From Pontimicrobium sp. SW4 (lineage in GTDB: Bacteria > Bacteroidota > Bacteroidia > Flavobacteriales > Flavobacteriaceae), in the NCBI RefSeq assembly GCF_039954625.1, contig NZ_CP157199.1, positions 1,612,001-1,676,000 on the forward strand: DNA of 64,000 nt, read 5' to 3'. Under the pieces are notes generated by a model. That model ran no database searches. It had not been told where the DNA came from and worked only from the letters and a program-made list of their open reading frames with translations. A program made the translations under genes and the position numbers. Positions 39,043 through 48,299 of this stretch are shown here, in pieces. The stretch's first letter is position 1, and each line of letters begins with the position of its first letter.

Positions 39043-39957
39043 ATGATAGATTTCCAAAATGTTATTGAAGATATTCATCAGGAATTAAAAAACGAAGTTA
39101 ACAAAGGTTTGGTGGCTTCATATATTCCCGAACTAACAAATATAGATCCTGATAATTTTGGAATTTTTGTTAAGCATGTTAATGGTAATTCTTATGCTGC
39201 TGGAGAGTGGAATGTGCCTTTTTCTATTCAAAGTATATCAAAAGCTTTCTCGCTAGCTTTAACATTACCCATTTATAAAGATTCTATCTGGGAGCGTATA
39301 GATGTAGAACCTTCAGGAAACCCATTCAATCATTTATCGTTGTTAGAGCTTGAATCTGGTATTCCAAGAAACCCATTTATAAATGCTGGAGCAATTGTAA
39401 TTGCAGATATGTTGGTAACGCAATTTGAAAATCCCAAACAAGTTTTTTTAGATTATGTTCGCGATTTAACTAATGATCAAACAATAAGTTTTAATTATGA
39501 AGTAGCAAATTCAGAACGTCTTACTGGTTTTGGAAATTTTGCTGCAGCTAACCTTTTAAAAGCATTTAATAATTTTGAAAATGATGTTGATGTTGTTTTA
39601 GATCTATACTTTCATCAATGCTCTATAGAAATGACTTGTGAACAACTATCTAATGCTTTTTATATGTTGGCAAATAATGGGAAATGTCTCCAGAATAAAC
39701 AACGCTTAACACCTAGTCAAGCAAAACGCATCAATGCAATTATGCTTACTTGTGGTTTTTACGATGAAGCTGGTGAATTCGCTTTTGAAGTAGGCTTACC
39801 TGGTAAAAGTGGTGTAGGTGGTGGGATTATTGCCTTATTACCTAATCACTTCACCATTACAACATGGTCACCAGGTTTAAACGAAAAAGGAAACTCACTC
39901 TTGGGCATGAAAGCTTTAGAACTTTTTACTACTAAAACTAAATTGTCTATCTTTTAG
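39043..39957 (+). CDS. glsA: Glutaminase
   Basis: A 304-residue serine-dependent beta-lactamase-like glutaminase: L-glutamine to glutamate and ammonia. The SxxK nucleophile motif is IQSISKAF (near residue 65). NPFINAGAIV, FGNFAAANLLKAF and LPGKSGVGGGI are the other substrate-site motifs. Length is that of the GlsA1/GlsA2 family. It sits directly after gcvT and 5 bp before the epimerase gene. No transporter is adjacent, so it probably acts in cytoplasmic nitrogen metabolism. Confidence 0.93.
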   Translation: MIDFQNVIEDIHQELKNEVNKGLVASYIPELTNIDPDNFGIFVKHVNGNSYAAGEWNVPFSIQSISKAFSLALTLPIYKDSIWERIDVEPSGNPFNHLSLLELESGIPRNPFINAGAIVIADMLVTQFENPKQVFLDYVRDLTNDQTISFNYEVANSERLTGFGNFAAANLLKAFNNFENDVDVVLDLYFHQCSIEMTCEQLSNAFYMLANNGKCLQNKQRLTPSQAKRINAIMLTCGFYDEAGEFAFEVGLPGKSGVGGGIIALLPNHFTITTWSPGLNEKGNSLLGMKALELFTTKTKLSIF

Positions 39958-39962
39958 TTGCT

Positions 39963-40793
39963 ATGCCTCATCATACACAAAAAGCTACCATTCTAATTTT
40001 AGGAGCTAGCGGTTTCATTGGAAACTCAGTTTACAAAGAGCTTTGTGGCTATTTTAGAACCTTTGGTACTTATAACACGAACAACAAATCTTTTGAAAAT
40101 AACCAACATTTTTTTCAATATAATGTTGAAGAAGATGATGTTTTTGACATTCTAAATGCCGTTAAACCCACTGTGATTATATCTGCTTTACGTGGCGATT
40201 TTTTTGCTCAAGTTATTGCGCATCAACATATTTCAGAATACATAATTACAAATAAATGTAGGCTTATCTTTTTATCATCTGCCAATGTCTTTGATGCTTA
40301 CAGTAAATATCCTAGTTACGAAAATGATAAAACACTTAGTCATAGTGTATACGGACACTTTAAGATAAAGATAGAGAATATGCTGCTTAGGCTTCCAAAA
40401 ATGAAAGTAGCAATTTTAAGATTACCAATGGTGTTTGGAGCGTTTTCACCTAGAATTGACGAAATTAAACAATCATTAAAAGAAAAAATGCCTATCGAGG
40501 TTTTTCCAAATTTGGTGATGAATGTCACATCTGACAATAAATTAACACAACAAATTCATTACATCATCAATCGTAGCAAGTATGGTATATTTCATTTAGG
40601 AAGTAGTGACTTAGTACATCATGATGACTTTATAAGCGACATTGTAAACACTCTGGGAGATTACAAGCCCACTTACAAGCACGTTTACACTACAAATGAC
40701 GAACGTTATTTAGCAGTACTTTCTAAAGAGAATAAGCTCCCAAAGCATTTACGAATTAAAAGTCATGAGATTTTAGAAGAATTAAAAGTTTAA
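39963..40793 (+). CDS. NAD-dependent epimerase/dehydratase-family protein (RmlD-like)
   Basis: A 276-residue short-chain-type sugar-nucleotide oxidoreductase. The N-terminal Rossmann motif is ATILILGASGFIGNSVY (GxSGFxG). LIFLSSANVFDAYSKYP resembles the catalytic-Ser strand, and VYGHFKIKIENML carries a Tyr-x-x-x-Lys-like pair (YGHFK). The fold resembles RmlD (dTDP-4-dehydrorhamnose reductase) and GDP-fucose-synthase-like proteins, but no sugar biosynthesis genes are near, so the substrate is unknown. It is probably in one operon with gcvT and glsA. Confidence 0.75.
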   Translation: MPHHTQKATILILGASGFIGNSVYKELCGYFRTFGTYNTNNKSFENNQHFFQYNVEEDDVFDILNAVKPTVIISALRGDFFAQVIAHQHISEYIITNKCRLIFLSSANVFDAYSKYPSYENDKTLSHSVYGHFKIKIENMLLRLPKMKVAILRLPMVFGAFSPRIDEIKQSLKEKMPIEVFPNLVMNVTSDNKLTQQIHYIINRSKYGIFHLGSSDLVHHDDFISDIVNTLGDYKPTYKHVYTTNDERYLAVLSKENKLPKHLRIKSHEILEELKV

Positions 40794-40840
40794 GTGATTA
40801 TCTTCAATTATTTTATTACTTTAAACATTAAAAATAAGTT

Positions 40841-41131
40841 ATGTCAAAATTAACTCCAGACCAAATAGAACAATACATGCTACGCTTTCCAGATTGGGAA
40901 TATTATGATAATGCTATTCATGCTGAATTTGAATTCGAAAACTTTAAAGATTGTTTTAGTGCCATGAGTAGGATTGCATTTGAGTGTGAAGCCTTAAATC
41001 ATCATCCAAATTGGAGTAATGTTTATAATGTGCTTACCATTTCTTTATTTACACACAGTGCTAATGGCCTTACTAAAATAGATTTTGAATTAGCAGAAGC
41101 TATAGAATCTATTGTAGAGCCAGAAGAATAG
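40841..41131 (+). CDS. 4a-hydroxytetrahydrobiopterin dehydratase (pterin carbinolamine dehydratase)
   Basis: A 96-residue protein of the PhhB/DCoH family with the catalytic motif ALNHHPNWSNVYN (His-His-Pro), the signature of these dehydratases. It regenerates dihydropterin after aromatic amino-acid hydroxylase turnover; no phenylalanine hydroxylase gene lies in the window. The length is typical (about 95-105). Its stop codon is 1 bp before the TTG box of the yebC promoter. Confidence 0.92.
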   Translation: MSKLTPDQIEQYMLRFPDWEYYDNAIHAEFEFENFKDCFSAMSRIAFECEALNHHPNWSNVYNVLTISLFTHSANGLTKIDFELAEAIESIVEPEE

Positions 41132-41132
41132 T

Positions 41133-41162
41133 TTGTTTTTGTAACAAGCATTATTATTTTTG
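41133..41162 (+). promoter_or_regulatory. Near-ideal Bacteroidota promoter for yebC
   Basis: TTG (41133-41135), then 19 bp, then TATTTTTG (41155-41162), as in the TTG-N19-TAnnTTTG consensus. The predicted start site near 41168 is about 24 nt before the yebC ATG. Confidence 0.8.
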
Positions 41163-41191
41163 TGTTCACAAATTAAACTTCAAAAAATATT

Positions 41192-41914
41192 ATGGGAAGA
41201 GCTTTTGAATTTCGTAAAGCACGTAAAATGAAACGATGGTCTGCAATGAGTAAAGCCTTTACTCGTATTGGTAAAGACATCGTGATGGCCGTTAAAGAAG
41301 GTGGGCCAGATCCTGATAGTAATTCTCGATTGCGTGCAGTAATTCAAAATGCAAAGTCAGTGAATATGCCTAAAGACAATGTTGAGCGTGCCATAAAACG
41401 TGCAAGCGATAAAAGTCAAGGCGATTATAAGGAAGTTGTTTTTGAAGGCTATGCGCCTCACGGTATTGCGGTATTAGTTGAAACTGCTACAGACAACAAC
41501 ACACGAACAGTTGCTAATGTTCGAAGTTATTTTAATAAATGTGATGGTAGTTTAGGAACTTCTGGTTCTGTGGTGTTTATGTTTGATCATACCTGTAATT
41601 TTAGAATTCCAAGCGAAGGCTTAGACCCTGAAGAAATTGAATTGGAATTTATTGATTATGGCGCCGAAGAAGTATTTATAGACGACGATGGCATTTTAAT
41701 CTATGCTCCATTTGAAAGTTTTGGAGCCATACAAGCTGCTTTAGAAGAACGTAAAATAGAAATACTATCATCTGGATTTGAGCGTATTCCACAAGTCACT
41801 AAATCATTAAGTGCTGAAGCCGCTGCAGATGTTGAGAAATTGCTTGAAAAACTAGAAGAAGATGATGATGTACAAAACGTGTATCATACAATGGAGGAAG
41901 ACACAGAATCTTAG
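41192..41914 (+). CDS. YebC/PmpR-family protein (TACO1-like)
   Basis: A 240-residue protein with the family N-terminus MGRAFEFRKARKMKRWSAMS, GGPDPDSNSRLRAVIQNAKS and MPKDNVERAIKRAS, and the acidic middle domain ending with an EEDDD-rich tail. Proteins of this family were described as DNA-binding regulators (PmpR) and more recently as ribosome-associated factors that help translation through proline stretches; the role here is inferred. It has its own strong promoter and is followed by 228 bp without a gene. Confidence 0.93.
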   Translation: MGRAFEFRKARKMKRWSAMSKAFTRIGKDIVMAVKEGGPDPDSNSRLRAVIQNAKSVNMPKDNVERAIKRASDKSQGDYKEVVFEGYAPHGIAVLVETATDNNTRTVANVRSYFNKCDGSLGTSGSVVFMFDHTCNFRIPSEGLDPEEIELEFIDYGAEEVFIDDDGILIYAPFESFGAIQAALEERKIEILSSGFERIPQVTKSLSAEAAADVEKLLEKLEEDDDVQNVYHTMEEDTES

Positions 41915-42142
41915 TTAAGTATTTATTAAATTATATCTAAAGAGTTCAGTAAATTTCCAATTGTAGATATAGCTGCTTGTGTATATTGGAATGTTCAACG
42001 TAGATGATTCAGAACAGCCAATTATATATCATTTTATTACATGAAATAGTTTCACTATTTTCACTTCACAAAACTATGTATAGCTATTACTGTACCTAAG
42101 AAAACTCAAAAACTCACCAAAATAGATACTAAAGTAAATATT

Positions 42143-42661
42143 ATGAAGAAACAAACCAATCAACTAATTCTAATTACGATTTTTATAACATTGGCTTTTG
42201 TTATACAGAGTTGTGATCAATTACAAAAAGAAGAAACAAACCAAGTCGAAAAAGAAATAATCGTTGAATCTGAAAAACCTGAGTACTTTTTGCTTCGTCC
42301 TGAAGTGGAAAAAGCTTTCGGATATTCACACGCTGTGAAAATAGGAAATGATATTAAAATTTCCGGAGCAGTAAGTATGGATAATGAAGGTAACCCAACT
42401 GCAATTGGCAATTTAGAACAGCAAATGAAAAACTGTTATGCTGATTTAGAAAAAATTCTAAAACATTACGGCTGTACATTTGATGATGTTATTGTCGAAA
42501 ATATTTTTACAACTAATATGCCTTTGTTTCTTGAAAATGCAGCGTATCGAAATGAAATTTATACTAAACAATTTCCAACAGGTTCTTGGATAGGTATAAA
42601 AGAATTAGCAATTCCAGAATTTATGATAGAAATTGAATTAGAAGTGTATAAATCCAAATAA
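42143..42661 (+). CDS. RidA-family lipoprotein
   Basis: A 172-residue protein with a lipoprotein signal ending FVIQSC (lipidated Cys24), then a RidA/YjgF domain from about residue 48 (YSHAVKIGNDIKISGAVSMD ... CTFDDVIVENIFTTNM). Classical RidA enzymes hydrolyse 2-aminoacrylate and other reactive imines in the cytosol with an essential arginine near the C-terminus. Here that region reads FPTGSWIGIKELAIPEF, with no Arg in the usual place. So it is probably not a classical deaminase, and it is exported to the periplasmic side or cell surface. The aminotransferase gene follows 13 bp later. Confidence 0.82.
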   Translation: MKKQTNQLILITIFITLAFVIQSCDQLQKEETNQVEKEIIVESEKPEYFLLRPEVEKAFGYSHAVKIGNDIKISGAVSMDNEGNPTAIGNLEQQMKNCYADLEKILKHYGCTFDDVIVENIFTTNMPLFLENAAYRNEIYTKQFPTGSWIGIKELAIPEFMIEIELEVYKSK

Positions 42662-42674
42662 TTTTACAGCTTTC

Positions 42675-43907
42675 ATGACCCTTGATTTAAACTTTATACG
42701 CTCTCAATTTCCAGCATTTACTGAATCAACACTAGATGGTTGGGCATTTTTTGAAAACGCTGGTGGATCCTACCCTTGTAAACAAGTAATTAATAGGCTA
42801 ACTGATTTTTACATGAAAAATAAAGTTCAGGTATATTATCCTTACCCTGCTTCTACACTTGCTGGTAAATTGATGGATGCCTCCTATAAACGAATGGCTG
42901 ATTACTTAAATGTTAATGAAACCGAAATCCATTTTGGGCCTTCAACAACACAAAATATTTATGTATTGGCAAACGCTATGCGACCAATGTGGAATGATGG
43001 TGATGAGATAATTGTTTCCTGTCAAGACCATGAAGCTAATTCTGGAGCATGGAGACGATTAGTTAAACAAGGTATTAATATTGTCGAATGGCATATAAAC
43101 CCAAAAACTGGTTTATTAGAGTTGGGCGACTTGGAGCGTTTACTTACTAATAAAACAAAAATGGTTGCTTATCCTCATTGTTCTAATGTAATTGGACATA
43201 TAAATCCTGCGAAGCAAATTAGTGCTATGGTTCATGCATATGGAGCTCTCTCAGTAGTAGATGGCGTTGGTTATGCACCTCATGGTTTTCCAGATTTAAA
43301 GGATTTAGGTGCAGATATTTATTTGTTTTCATTGTACAAAACATTTGGGCCTCATTTAGGGTTAATGTATGTTAATAAAAATTTGATTGTTAAGATGAAA
43401 AACCAATCTCACTTTTTTAAAGAAGGCATAACTAGAAGCATGTTGACACCTGCTGGTCCTGACCACGCCCAAATAGCTGCTGCCAATGGGATTTTAGACT
43501 ATTTTGATACAGTTTACAATCATCATTTTGATGCTGAAATAAACCCATCTGAAAAGAATAAAGCCCTAAACACATTATTCCATAATCATGAAACACTTTT
43601 AATGGAACCATTACTTACCTTTTTAAGGTCTCGTGATGACATAAGAATTATTGGTCCAGAAACCACTAAAGATAGAGCTCCTATTATCTCTATTATTCCA
43701 ACTAATAAAAACATTAAAAAAGTGTATGCTGACTTAACAAAACATAAATTAATGCTAGGAATAGGACATTTTTATGCAGTGAGACCTTTGATGAATATGA
43801 GCATTCCAACACAATCTGGAGTTATTAGAATTTCATTCTTGCATTATACAAGCCCTAAAGAAATAGACCAACTCATTGAAGGTTTAAAAATAGCTTTAGC
43901 AAATTAG
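42675..43907 (+). CDS. Class V PLP-dependent aminotransferase (cysteine desulfurase-like)
   Basis: A 410-residue fold-type I PLP enzyme of aminotransferase class V. The PLP lysine is Lys222 in FSLYKTFGPHLG. PHCSNVIGHINPAKQIS and VDGVGYAPHGFPDLKDLGAD are typical of the isopenicillin-epimerase / SufS-like subgroup (substrate-binding His and the PLP-pyridine Asp). No catalytic cysteine loop typical of SufS or IscS stands out, so a desulfurase role is not assured. Found between the RidA-like lipoprotein and a DUF1801 protein; RidA and PLP enzymes often work in linked steps, since RidA removes reactive enamines made by PLP enzymes, but the cellular compartments differ here. Confidence 0.85.
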   Translation: MTLDLNFIRSQFPAFTESTLDGWAFFENAGGSYPCKQVINRLTDFYMKNKVQVYYPYPASTLAGKLMDASYKRMADYLNVNETEIHFGPSTTQNIYVLANAMRPMWNDGDEIIVSCQDHEANSGAWRRLVKQGINIVEWHINPKTGLLELGDLERLLTNKTKMVAYPHCSNVIGHINPAKQISAMVHAYGALSVVDGVGYAPHGFPDLKDLGADIYLFSLYKTFGPHLGLMYVNKNLIVKMKNQSHFFKEGITRSMLTPAGPDHAQIAAANGILDYFDTVYNHHFDAEINPSEKNKALNTLFHNHETLLMEPLLTFLRSRDDIRIIGPETTKDRAPIISIIPTNKNIKKVYADLTKHKLMLGIGHFYAVRPLMNMSIPTQSGVIRISFLHYTSPKEIDQLIEGLKIALAN

Positions 43908-43911
43908 CAAT

Positions 43912-44277
43912 ATGGATAAAAACGAAAGTTTCTATTTAAACAAAGAAGAACCTAATAAAAGTTGTTTGTTAGCACTACGTGACATTATATTAAATCAAGA
44001 TGAAAACGTGACAGAAACTACCAAATATGGCATGCCTTGTTTTTGTTATAAGAAAAAAATGTTTTGTTATTTATGGACAGATAAAAAAACTAAAGAACCT
44101 TATATTCTTTTTGTTGAAGGACAACATATTAACCATCCAAAACTGGAAACTGGAAATCGTAATAGAATGAAAATATTACAAATAAATCCTGATGAGGATA
44201 TTCCAGTCAAAACTATTGAATCACTTCTAGAAATTGCTTTAGAGTTATATAGAAATGGAGTTATAAGTATAAAATAA
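43912..44277 (+). CDS. DUF1801-type small protein
   Basis: A 121-residue protein starting 4 bp after the aminotransferase stop. The patterns LALRDIILNQDENVTETTKY and GMPCFCYKKKMFCYLWTDKK, with the end LLEIALELY, fit the DUF1801/YdhG-like fold seen in many Bacteroidota. Biochemical role is unknown. A terminator-like hairpin overlaps the end of the gene, closing the RidA-aminotransferase-DUF1801 unit. Confidence 0.7.
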   Translation: MDKNESFYLNKEEPNKSCLLALRDIILNQDENVTETTKYGMPCFCYKKKMFCYLWTDKKTKEPYILFVEGQHINHPKLETGNRNRMKILQINPDEDIPVKTIESLLEIALELYRNGVISIK

Positions 44278-44309
44278 AAAAGCTGCATCTAATTTATGAA
44301 GCAGCTTTT
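44278..44309 (+). terminator. Terminator-like hairpin after the DUF1801 gene
   Basis: 9-bp stem AAAAGCTGC/GCAGCTTTT with a 14-nt loop; the T tail is short (four T) on the plus strand, five or more T on the minus strand. It lies just after the stop codon. Confidence 0.65.
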
Positions 44310-44538
44310 AAGATGGTTTTTCTTAATTAATAGCAAATGTTTCTTTTTAGAGATACGAATTTCACGTATTTAATTTATGTTTCATTCTAAAAAAAGTACA
44401 AACCAATTTTACTATTGCAAATCTCGTACCAATACTTTATTTTTCCAATCGGTTAATAGGTAAATAAATGTTATTCATCGAAAAGTCATAAAGTCATAAA
44501 CATATTCTACAACATTATTCGCTAAAAAAATAAAAATT

Positions 44539-45144
44539 ATGAGTTGGATACACGTTATTCCGTTTGAAGAAGCCACAGGGAAATTAAAACAGATTTACAA
44601 AAAAATAAAAGGTCCAAATAACCAAATAGATAATGTGCTAAGCATTCATAGTTTACGACCTCATACACTGGTTGGGCACATGAGTTTGTACAAAAACATC
44701 TTACACCATAGTAATAACACGTTTGCAAACTGGATGCTAGAACTTTTGGGTACTTATACTAGTTATATTAATAAGTGTGACTATTGCTACGAACATCATT
44801 TTGCTGGTATGAAGCGTTTTTTAAATAACGACACTAAAGCTGATGAATTAAGGCACCATATAGAACATAAAACTCTTGTCGAATATTTAACAAAAAAGGA
44901 ATTTGCACTAATTGATTATGCACATAAATTAACTCTTGAAGCAGATACGCTTTCTAAAGCAACCATTAGTTATTTAAAAAGCTTAGGCTATAATGATGGT
45001 GAGATATTGGAAGTCAACCAAGTAGTAGCTTATTTTAATTATGCTAACCGAACAGTTATGGGTTTAGGTGTGAATACTGATAACGAAGTATTGGGCTTAT
45101 CGCCTAGTAATAAAGATGATGAAAGTGCTTGGGGTCATCAATAA
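44539..45144 (+). CDS. AhpD-like / carboxymuconolactone-decarboxylase-family protein
   Basis: A 201-residue alpha-helical protein. The motif NKCDYCYEHHFAGMKRFL gives a CxxC followed by His, as in the peroxidase-related AhpD-like subgroup, in which the cysteine pair acts in peroxide or alkylhydroperoxide reduction. SIHSLRPHTLVGHMSLYKNI and FALIDYAHKLTLEADTL also fit the uncharacterised peroxidase-related family. The true substrate is not known. Its last codon directly precedes the convergent acyltransferase stop. Confidence 0.8.
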   Translation: MSWIHVIPFEEATGKLKQIYKKIKGPNNQIDNVLSIHSLRPHTLVGHMSLYKNILHHSNNTFANWMLELLGTYTSYINKCDYCYEHHFAGMKRFLNNDTKADELRHHIEHKTLVEYLTKKEFALIDYAHKLTLEADTLSKATISYLKSLGYNDGEILEVNQVVAYFNYANRTVMGLGVNTDNEVLGLSPSNKDDESAWGHQ

Positions 45145-45687
45145 CTATGAATATTCAGGAACTTTGCCTTTAACGCCTTCATAAAATTTATGCATAAACT
45201 TAAAGTCGGCTTCTTTATCATCTGTAGGATAAAAAGGCTCTGAGAATTTATTTTCTTTGTTTTCAAAATCTAGGGTAAACATCACTATTGGGACTTTGGC
45301 AGCTTTTGCTATATAGTAAAAGCCAGTTCGCCATTCGGTTACCTTTTTTCGTGTGCCTTCTGGTGCCATGGTCATTCTAAAAACCTCTTTTTCTTCAAAC
45401 AATCTAGCAATTGCCTCTACTTGGTTTTCGTTATTTTTTCGCTCAACCGGAGCGCCTCCTAACCATCTAAAAAACCAACCAAATGGAAATTTGAACAATC
45501 CTTTTTTACCAACGTAATTCGTTTCAACTCCAATAACCGAACGCAATAAAATACCAATATAGAAATCATGCCAACTTGTATGTGGTACAGCTATAATTAC
45601 AGCCTTTTTTACGCTTTCAAAATCACTAAATCCTGTTACTTTCCAACCTAGAATTTTATAATAAATGATTTTTGCTAACCAACGCAT
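45145..45687 (-). CDS. 1-acyl-sn-glycerol-3-phosphate acyltransferase-like protein
   Basis: A 180-residue PlsC-type acyltransferase. The catalytic HX4D motif is His36-Thr-Ser-Trp-His-Asp41 in VPHTSWHDF. The acceptor-binding motif EGTRKKVTEWRTGFYYIAK follows near residue 110. It is shorter than typical PlsC (about 240), as in many Bacteroidota paralogs. It starts 1 bp after the end of the kdnB-like oxidase gene in a four-gene minus-strand operon with kdsB, so a role in lipid A/LPS acylation rather than phospholipid synthesis is a fair guess but unproven. Confidence 0.82.
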   Translation of the reverse strand: MRWLAKIIYYKILGWKVTGFSDFESVKKAVIIAVPHTSWHDFYIGILLRSVIGVETNYVGKKGLFKFPFGWFFRWLGGAPVERKNNENQVEAIARLFEEKEVFRMTMAPEGTRKKVTEWRTGFYYIAKAAKVPIVMFTLDFENKENKFSEPFYPTDDKEADFKFMHKFYEGVKGKVPEYS

Positions 45688-45688
45688 A

Positions 45689-46771
45689 TTACATTTTTTC
45701 GTACAAGCTTTTTAGCATATCTCTTGTAATAGTTTTTTTCCAGTCTTTACCTAATGCATTTTCCCAAAGTGGCTCTAAACTAAGTGCTACATCTATCATA
45801 GTATCAAAATGGTGGTCTTCTAAATGTGCGCAAATTCCTTGTGGAAGTTTAATATTATGTGCTTTCATCATTTCTTTAAATAATGTCACACCCTCTGGAT
45901 AAAATTCTGCTAAATGGTTAAACACAATGCAGTTTCCCACACCATGTTTTGTTCCTAATAAATAAGACAGCCCATAACTCATCGCATGAGCAACACCAAC
46001 TTGTGAATATGCAATACTCATACCTCCATGCCATGAAGCCATCATTAATTTATCTTGAGATGCTTCTGTAGATAATTCATCTTTTACAAATACTTCTAAG
46101 CAAAGTTCATAAGCTTTTTCTCCATAGCTTTGGCTAAAGGCATTTAAGTAGGTACCGTTAAGTGATTCTATACAGTGTATATAGCAATCCATTCCAGTAT
46201 AGAACCATTGGTCTTTAGGGACATCTTTTGTTAACTCAGGGTCTAGAATTACTTGGTCAAAAGGTGTATAGTCGCTATTAATACCTAATTTTCTTTCGGG
46301 GCCAGTTAAAACAGTAGTACGTGATACCTCTGCACCAGTTCCAGAAATTGTTGGAATACCAACATGGTAAATAGCTTGGTTTTTTACTAAATCCCAACCT
46401 TGATAATCGCTCGCGCTTCCCTTGTTTGTCAACATTATAGAAACTGCTTTTGCTAAATCGAGAATAGTGCCTCCTCCAATGCCAATTATTCCAGAAGGTA
46501 ATTCTTTGTTAGTTACAATTAACTGTTCAACTAATTCGTCAACTTGAGATGTTTTAGGTTCTTCATTAGCAGAAATATATAATATTTTATCTTGATATGA
46601 CAACGGAATTCTTGTGGTTAACCATATATTACCTTTAAATACATCGTCTACCAAAAAAATAAAAGGAGCATGACTACTTAAACGCTTTGGGGCGATAATC
46701 TCGTTTAATTGATTAAAACTACCACGTCCAAAAACAACTCTTGGCACCATTGGGAAATTTTTATAACTCAT
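45689..46771 (-). CDS. kdnB: Iron-containing alcohol dehydrogenase, KdnB-like (Kdo 8-oxidase)
   Basis: A 360-residue group III metal-dependent alcohol dehydrogenase. The nucleotide-binding loop is IGIGGGTILDLAKAVS. IPTISGTGAEVSRTTVLTG and DQWFYTGMDCYIHCIESLNG are strong subgroup patterns, with metal His residues in HAMSYGLSYLLGTKHGVGN. The overall sequence recalls Shewanella KdnB, which oxidises C8 of Kdo to let KdnA aminate it, forming 8-amino-Kdo. Linkage with kdsB two genes upstream supports this. kdnA is not in the window. Alternative: a generic Fe-ADH. Confidence 0.75.
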   Translation of the reverse strand: MSYKNFPMVPRVVFGRGSFNQLNEIIAPKRLSSHAPFIFLVDDVFKGNIWLTTRIPLSYQDKILYISANEEPKTSQVDELVEQLIVTNKELPSGIIGIGGGTILDLAKAVSIMLTNKGSASDYQGWDLVKNQAIYHVGIPTISGTGAEVSRTTVLTGPERKLGINSDYTPFDQVILDPELTKDVPKDQWFYTGMDCYIHCIESLNGTYLNAFSQSYGEKAYELCLEVFVKDELSTEASQDKLMMASWHGGMSIAYSQVGVAHAMSYGLSYLLGTKHGVGNCIVFNHLAEFYPEGVTLFKEMMKAHNIKLPQGICAHLEDHHFDTMIDVALSLEPLWENALGKDWKKTITRDMLKSLYEKM

Positions 46772-46785
46772 CTAATTTTTTTTAC

Positions 46786-47490
46786 CTAATTCAAAAAATT
46801 TAATACCCCACGCAAACTACTAACCGTTTTATAATTTTTACCATTTGTTTCTTCCTCACCAACTTGTTCATGTGCCCAAGTAGTATGAAATGGTACATGA
46901 ATAGCATGTGCTTTGATGTTTATTAATGGCAAAATATCAGACTTTAATGAATTTCCAATCATTAAAAATTCAGAAGGTTTTATATCTAAATGATTTAATA
47001 GTTTAGAATAGTTTTCTTCTTTTTTATCACTTAATACTTCAATATGATGAAAATAATCGGTCAACCCAGATTTTTCTAATTTTCGTTCTTGATCTAATAA
47101 ATCACCTTTAGTAGCCAAAATTAATCGATACTTTTTTGATAATGCTTTTAAAACATCCTCAACACCATCTAACAATTCGACTGGTTGATTAAGCATAGAT
47201 TTACCAATATTTAAAATATTATTCAAAGTTTTATTTGACACAGATCCGTTAGAAATTTCGATAGCAGACTCAACCATAGATAGCACAAATGCTTTTACTC
47301 CATAACCATACAACCCTAAATTATCCATTTCTTTTTTAAAGAGCTCTTGATCTATCTTATTTGCTGTTTCGTAAGGACTCAGCAAACGTGCAAATTCTAA
47401 CTCTGCTTCTCTAAAAAAAGTTTCGTTTACCCAAAGGGTGTCATCGGCATCAAAGCCAATTACTCTTATGTTCTTGTAATCTACTTCCAC
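46786..47490 (-). CDS. HAD-family hydrolase
   Basis: A 234-residue HAD phosphatase of the YjjG/phosphoglycolate-phosphatase-like type, with motif [17 protein letters not shown], motif [12 protein letters not shown], Lys in the linker and motif [18 protein letters not shown]. Its start overlaps the kdsB end by 10 bp, so the two are translated together. It might handle a sugar-phosphate of the LPS core, but it lacks the small tetrameric form and length (about 170) of KdsC, the Kdo-8-phosphate phosphatase, so substrate is uncertain. Confidence 0.82.
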   Translation of the reverse strand: MEVDYKNIRVIGFDADDTLWVNETFFREAELEFARLLSPYETANKIDQELFKKEMDNLGLYGYGVKAFVLSMVESAIEISNGSVSNKTLNNILNIGKSMLNQPVELLDGVEDVLKALSKKYRLILATKGDLLDQERKLEKSGLTDYFHHIEVLSDKKEENYSKLLNHLDIKPSEFLMIGNSLKSDILPLINIKAHAIHVPFHTTWAHEQVGEEETNGKNYKTVSSLRGVLNFLN

Positions 47491-48209
47491 AGTTTTTTTG
47501 CTCTTAATAAATCTTCTGGAGTATCAATTTCTACACCCTCAACATTGGTTTCTACCATTTTTATCTTTTTTCCATACTCCAAATATCTAATACATTCTAT
47601 TTTCTCTGAAGCTTCAATAAATTGCATTGGTAAATTACTAAAATCTATCAGAGCCTGTTTTCTAAATGCATAAATACCTTTATGTTTAAAATATTTAGCG
47701 CCTACATTTTTATCTCTAGGATAAGGGATTGGGCTTCTTGAAAAATACAATGCAAAATCTCGTTGATCTACAATCACCTTTACAGTATTTGGGTTTGAAA
47801 TTTCGTCCCAATCTTTTATTTCTACCATCAAAGACGCCAAATCTATTTCTTTATTTGGGTCATCATGAAATACATTAAGGACTTTTTCTAAACTAGACCT
47901 TTCGGTAAACGGTTCATCTCCTTGGACGTTCACAACGATATCGCAATCTACATTTTGAACAGCTTCAGCAATACGATCACTTCCAGATTCGTGTTCTTTC
48001 TTGCTCATAATAGCTTTTCCTCCATGAGACGTAATTTCATTGAAAATAATATCGCTGTCTGTCACTACATATACCTCTGCAAATAGTTTTGTAGCTACAG
48101 TTGCCTCGTAAGTACGAAGTATCACTGTTTTACCCTCTAGGTCTTGCATTAATTTTCCAGGAAATCGAGATGCACTATAACGTGCTGGAATCATCGAAAT
48201 TATTTTCAT
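47481..48209 (-). CDS. kdsB: 3-deoxy-manno-octulosonate cytidylyltransferase
   Basis: A 242-residue nucleotidyltransferase that activates Kdo (or 8-amino-Kdo) to CMP-Kdo for LPS. The N-terminal motif [19 protein letters not shown] is the CTP-binding signature. [10 protein letters not shown] and [12 protein letters not shown] (substrate site) are diagnostic, and [15 protein letters not shown] is the usual end. The length matches KdsB. First gene of the operon kdsB-HAD-kdnB-acyltransferase. A TATTTTTG box (48232-48239, minus) lies 23 bp upstream of the start. KdsB enzymes in KdnAB organisms are known to favour Kdo8N; whether that holds here cannot be told by eye. Confidence 0.95.
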   Translation of the reverse strand: MKIISMIPARYSASRFPGKLMQDLEGKTVILRTYEATVATKLFAEVYVVTDSDIIFNEITSHGGKAIMSKKEHESGSDRIAEAVQNVDCDIVVNVQGDEPFTERSSLEKVLNVFHDDPNKEIDLASLMVEIKDWDEISNPNTVKVIVDQRDFALYFSRSPIPYPRDKNVGAKYFKHKGIYAFRKQALIDFSNLPMQFIEASEKIECIRYLEYGKKIKMVETNVEGVEIDTPEDLLRAKKLWK

Positions 48210-48299
48210 CTAATAAGGCTTTCTCTAATTTCAAAAATACAGTTTTTCTAAGAGATTTCACACACAAGTATGGTTAACTTTTTAAAGACTAAAAAATAG

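Noticed and set aside
46786..47490. HAD hydrolase as KdsC (Kdo-8-phosphate phosphatase)
   Set aside because: It is 234 residues with an inserted cap domain, whereas KdsC is about 170 residues and lacks such a cap.
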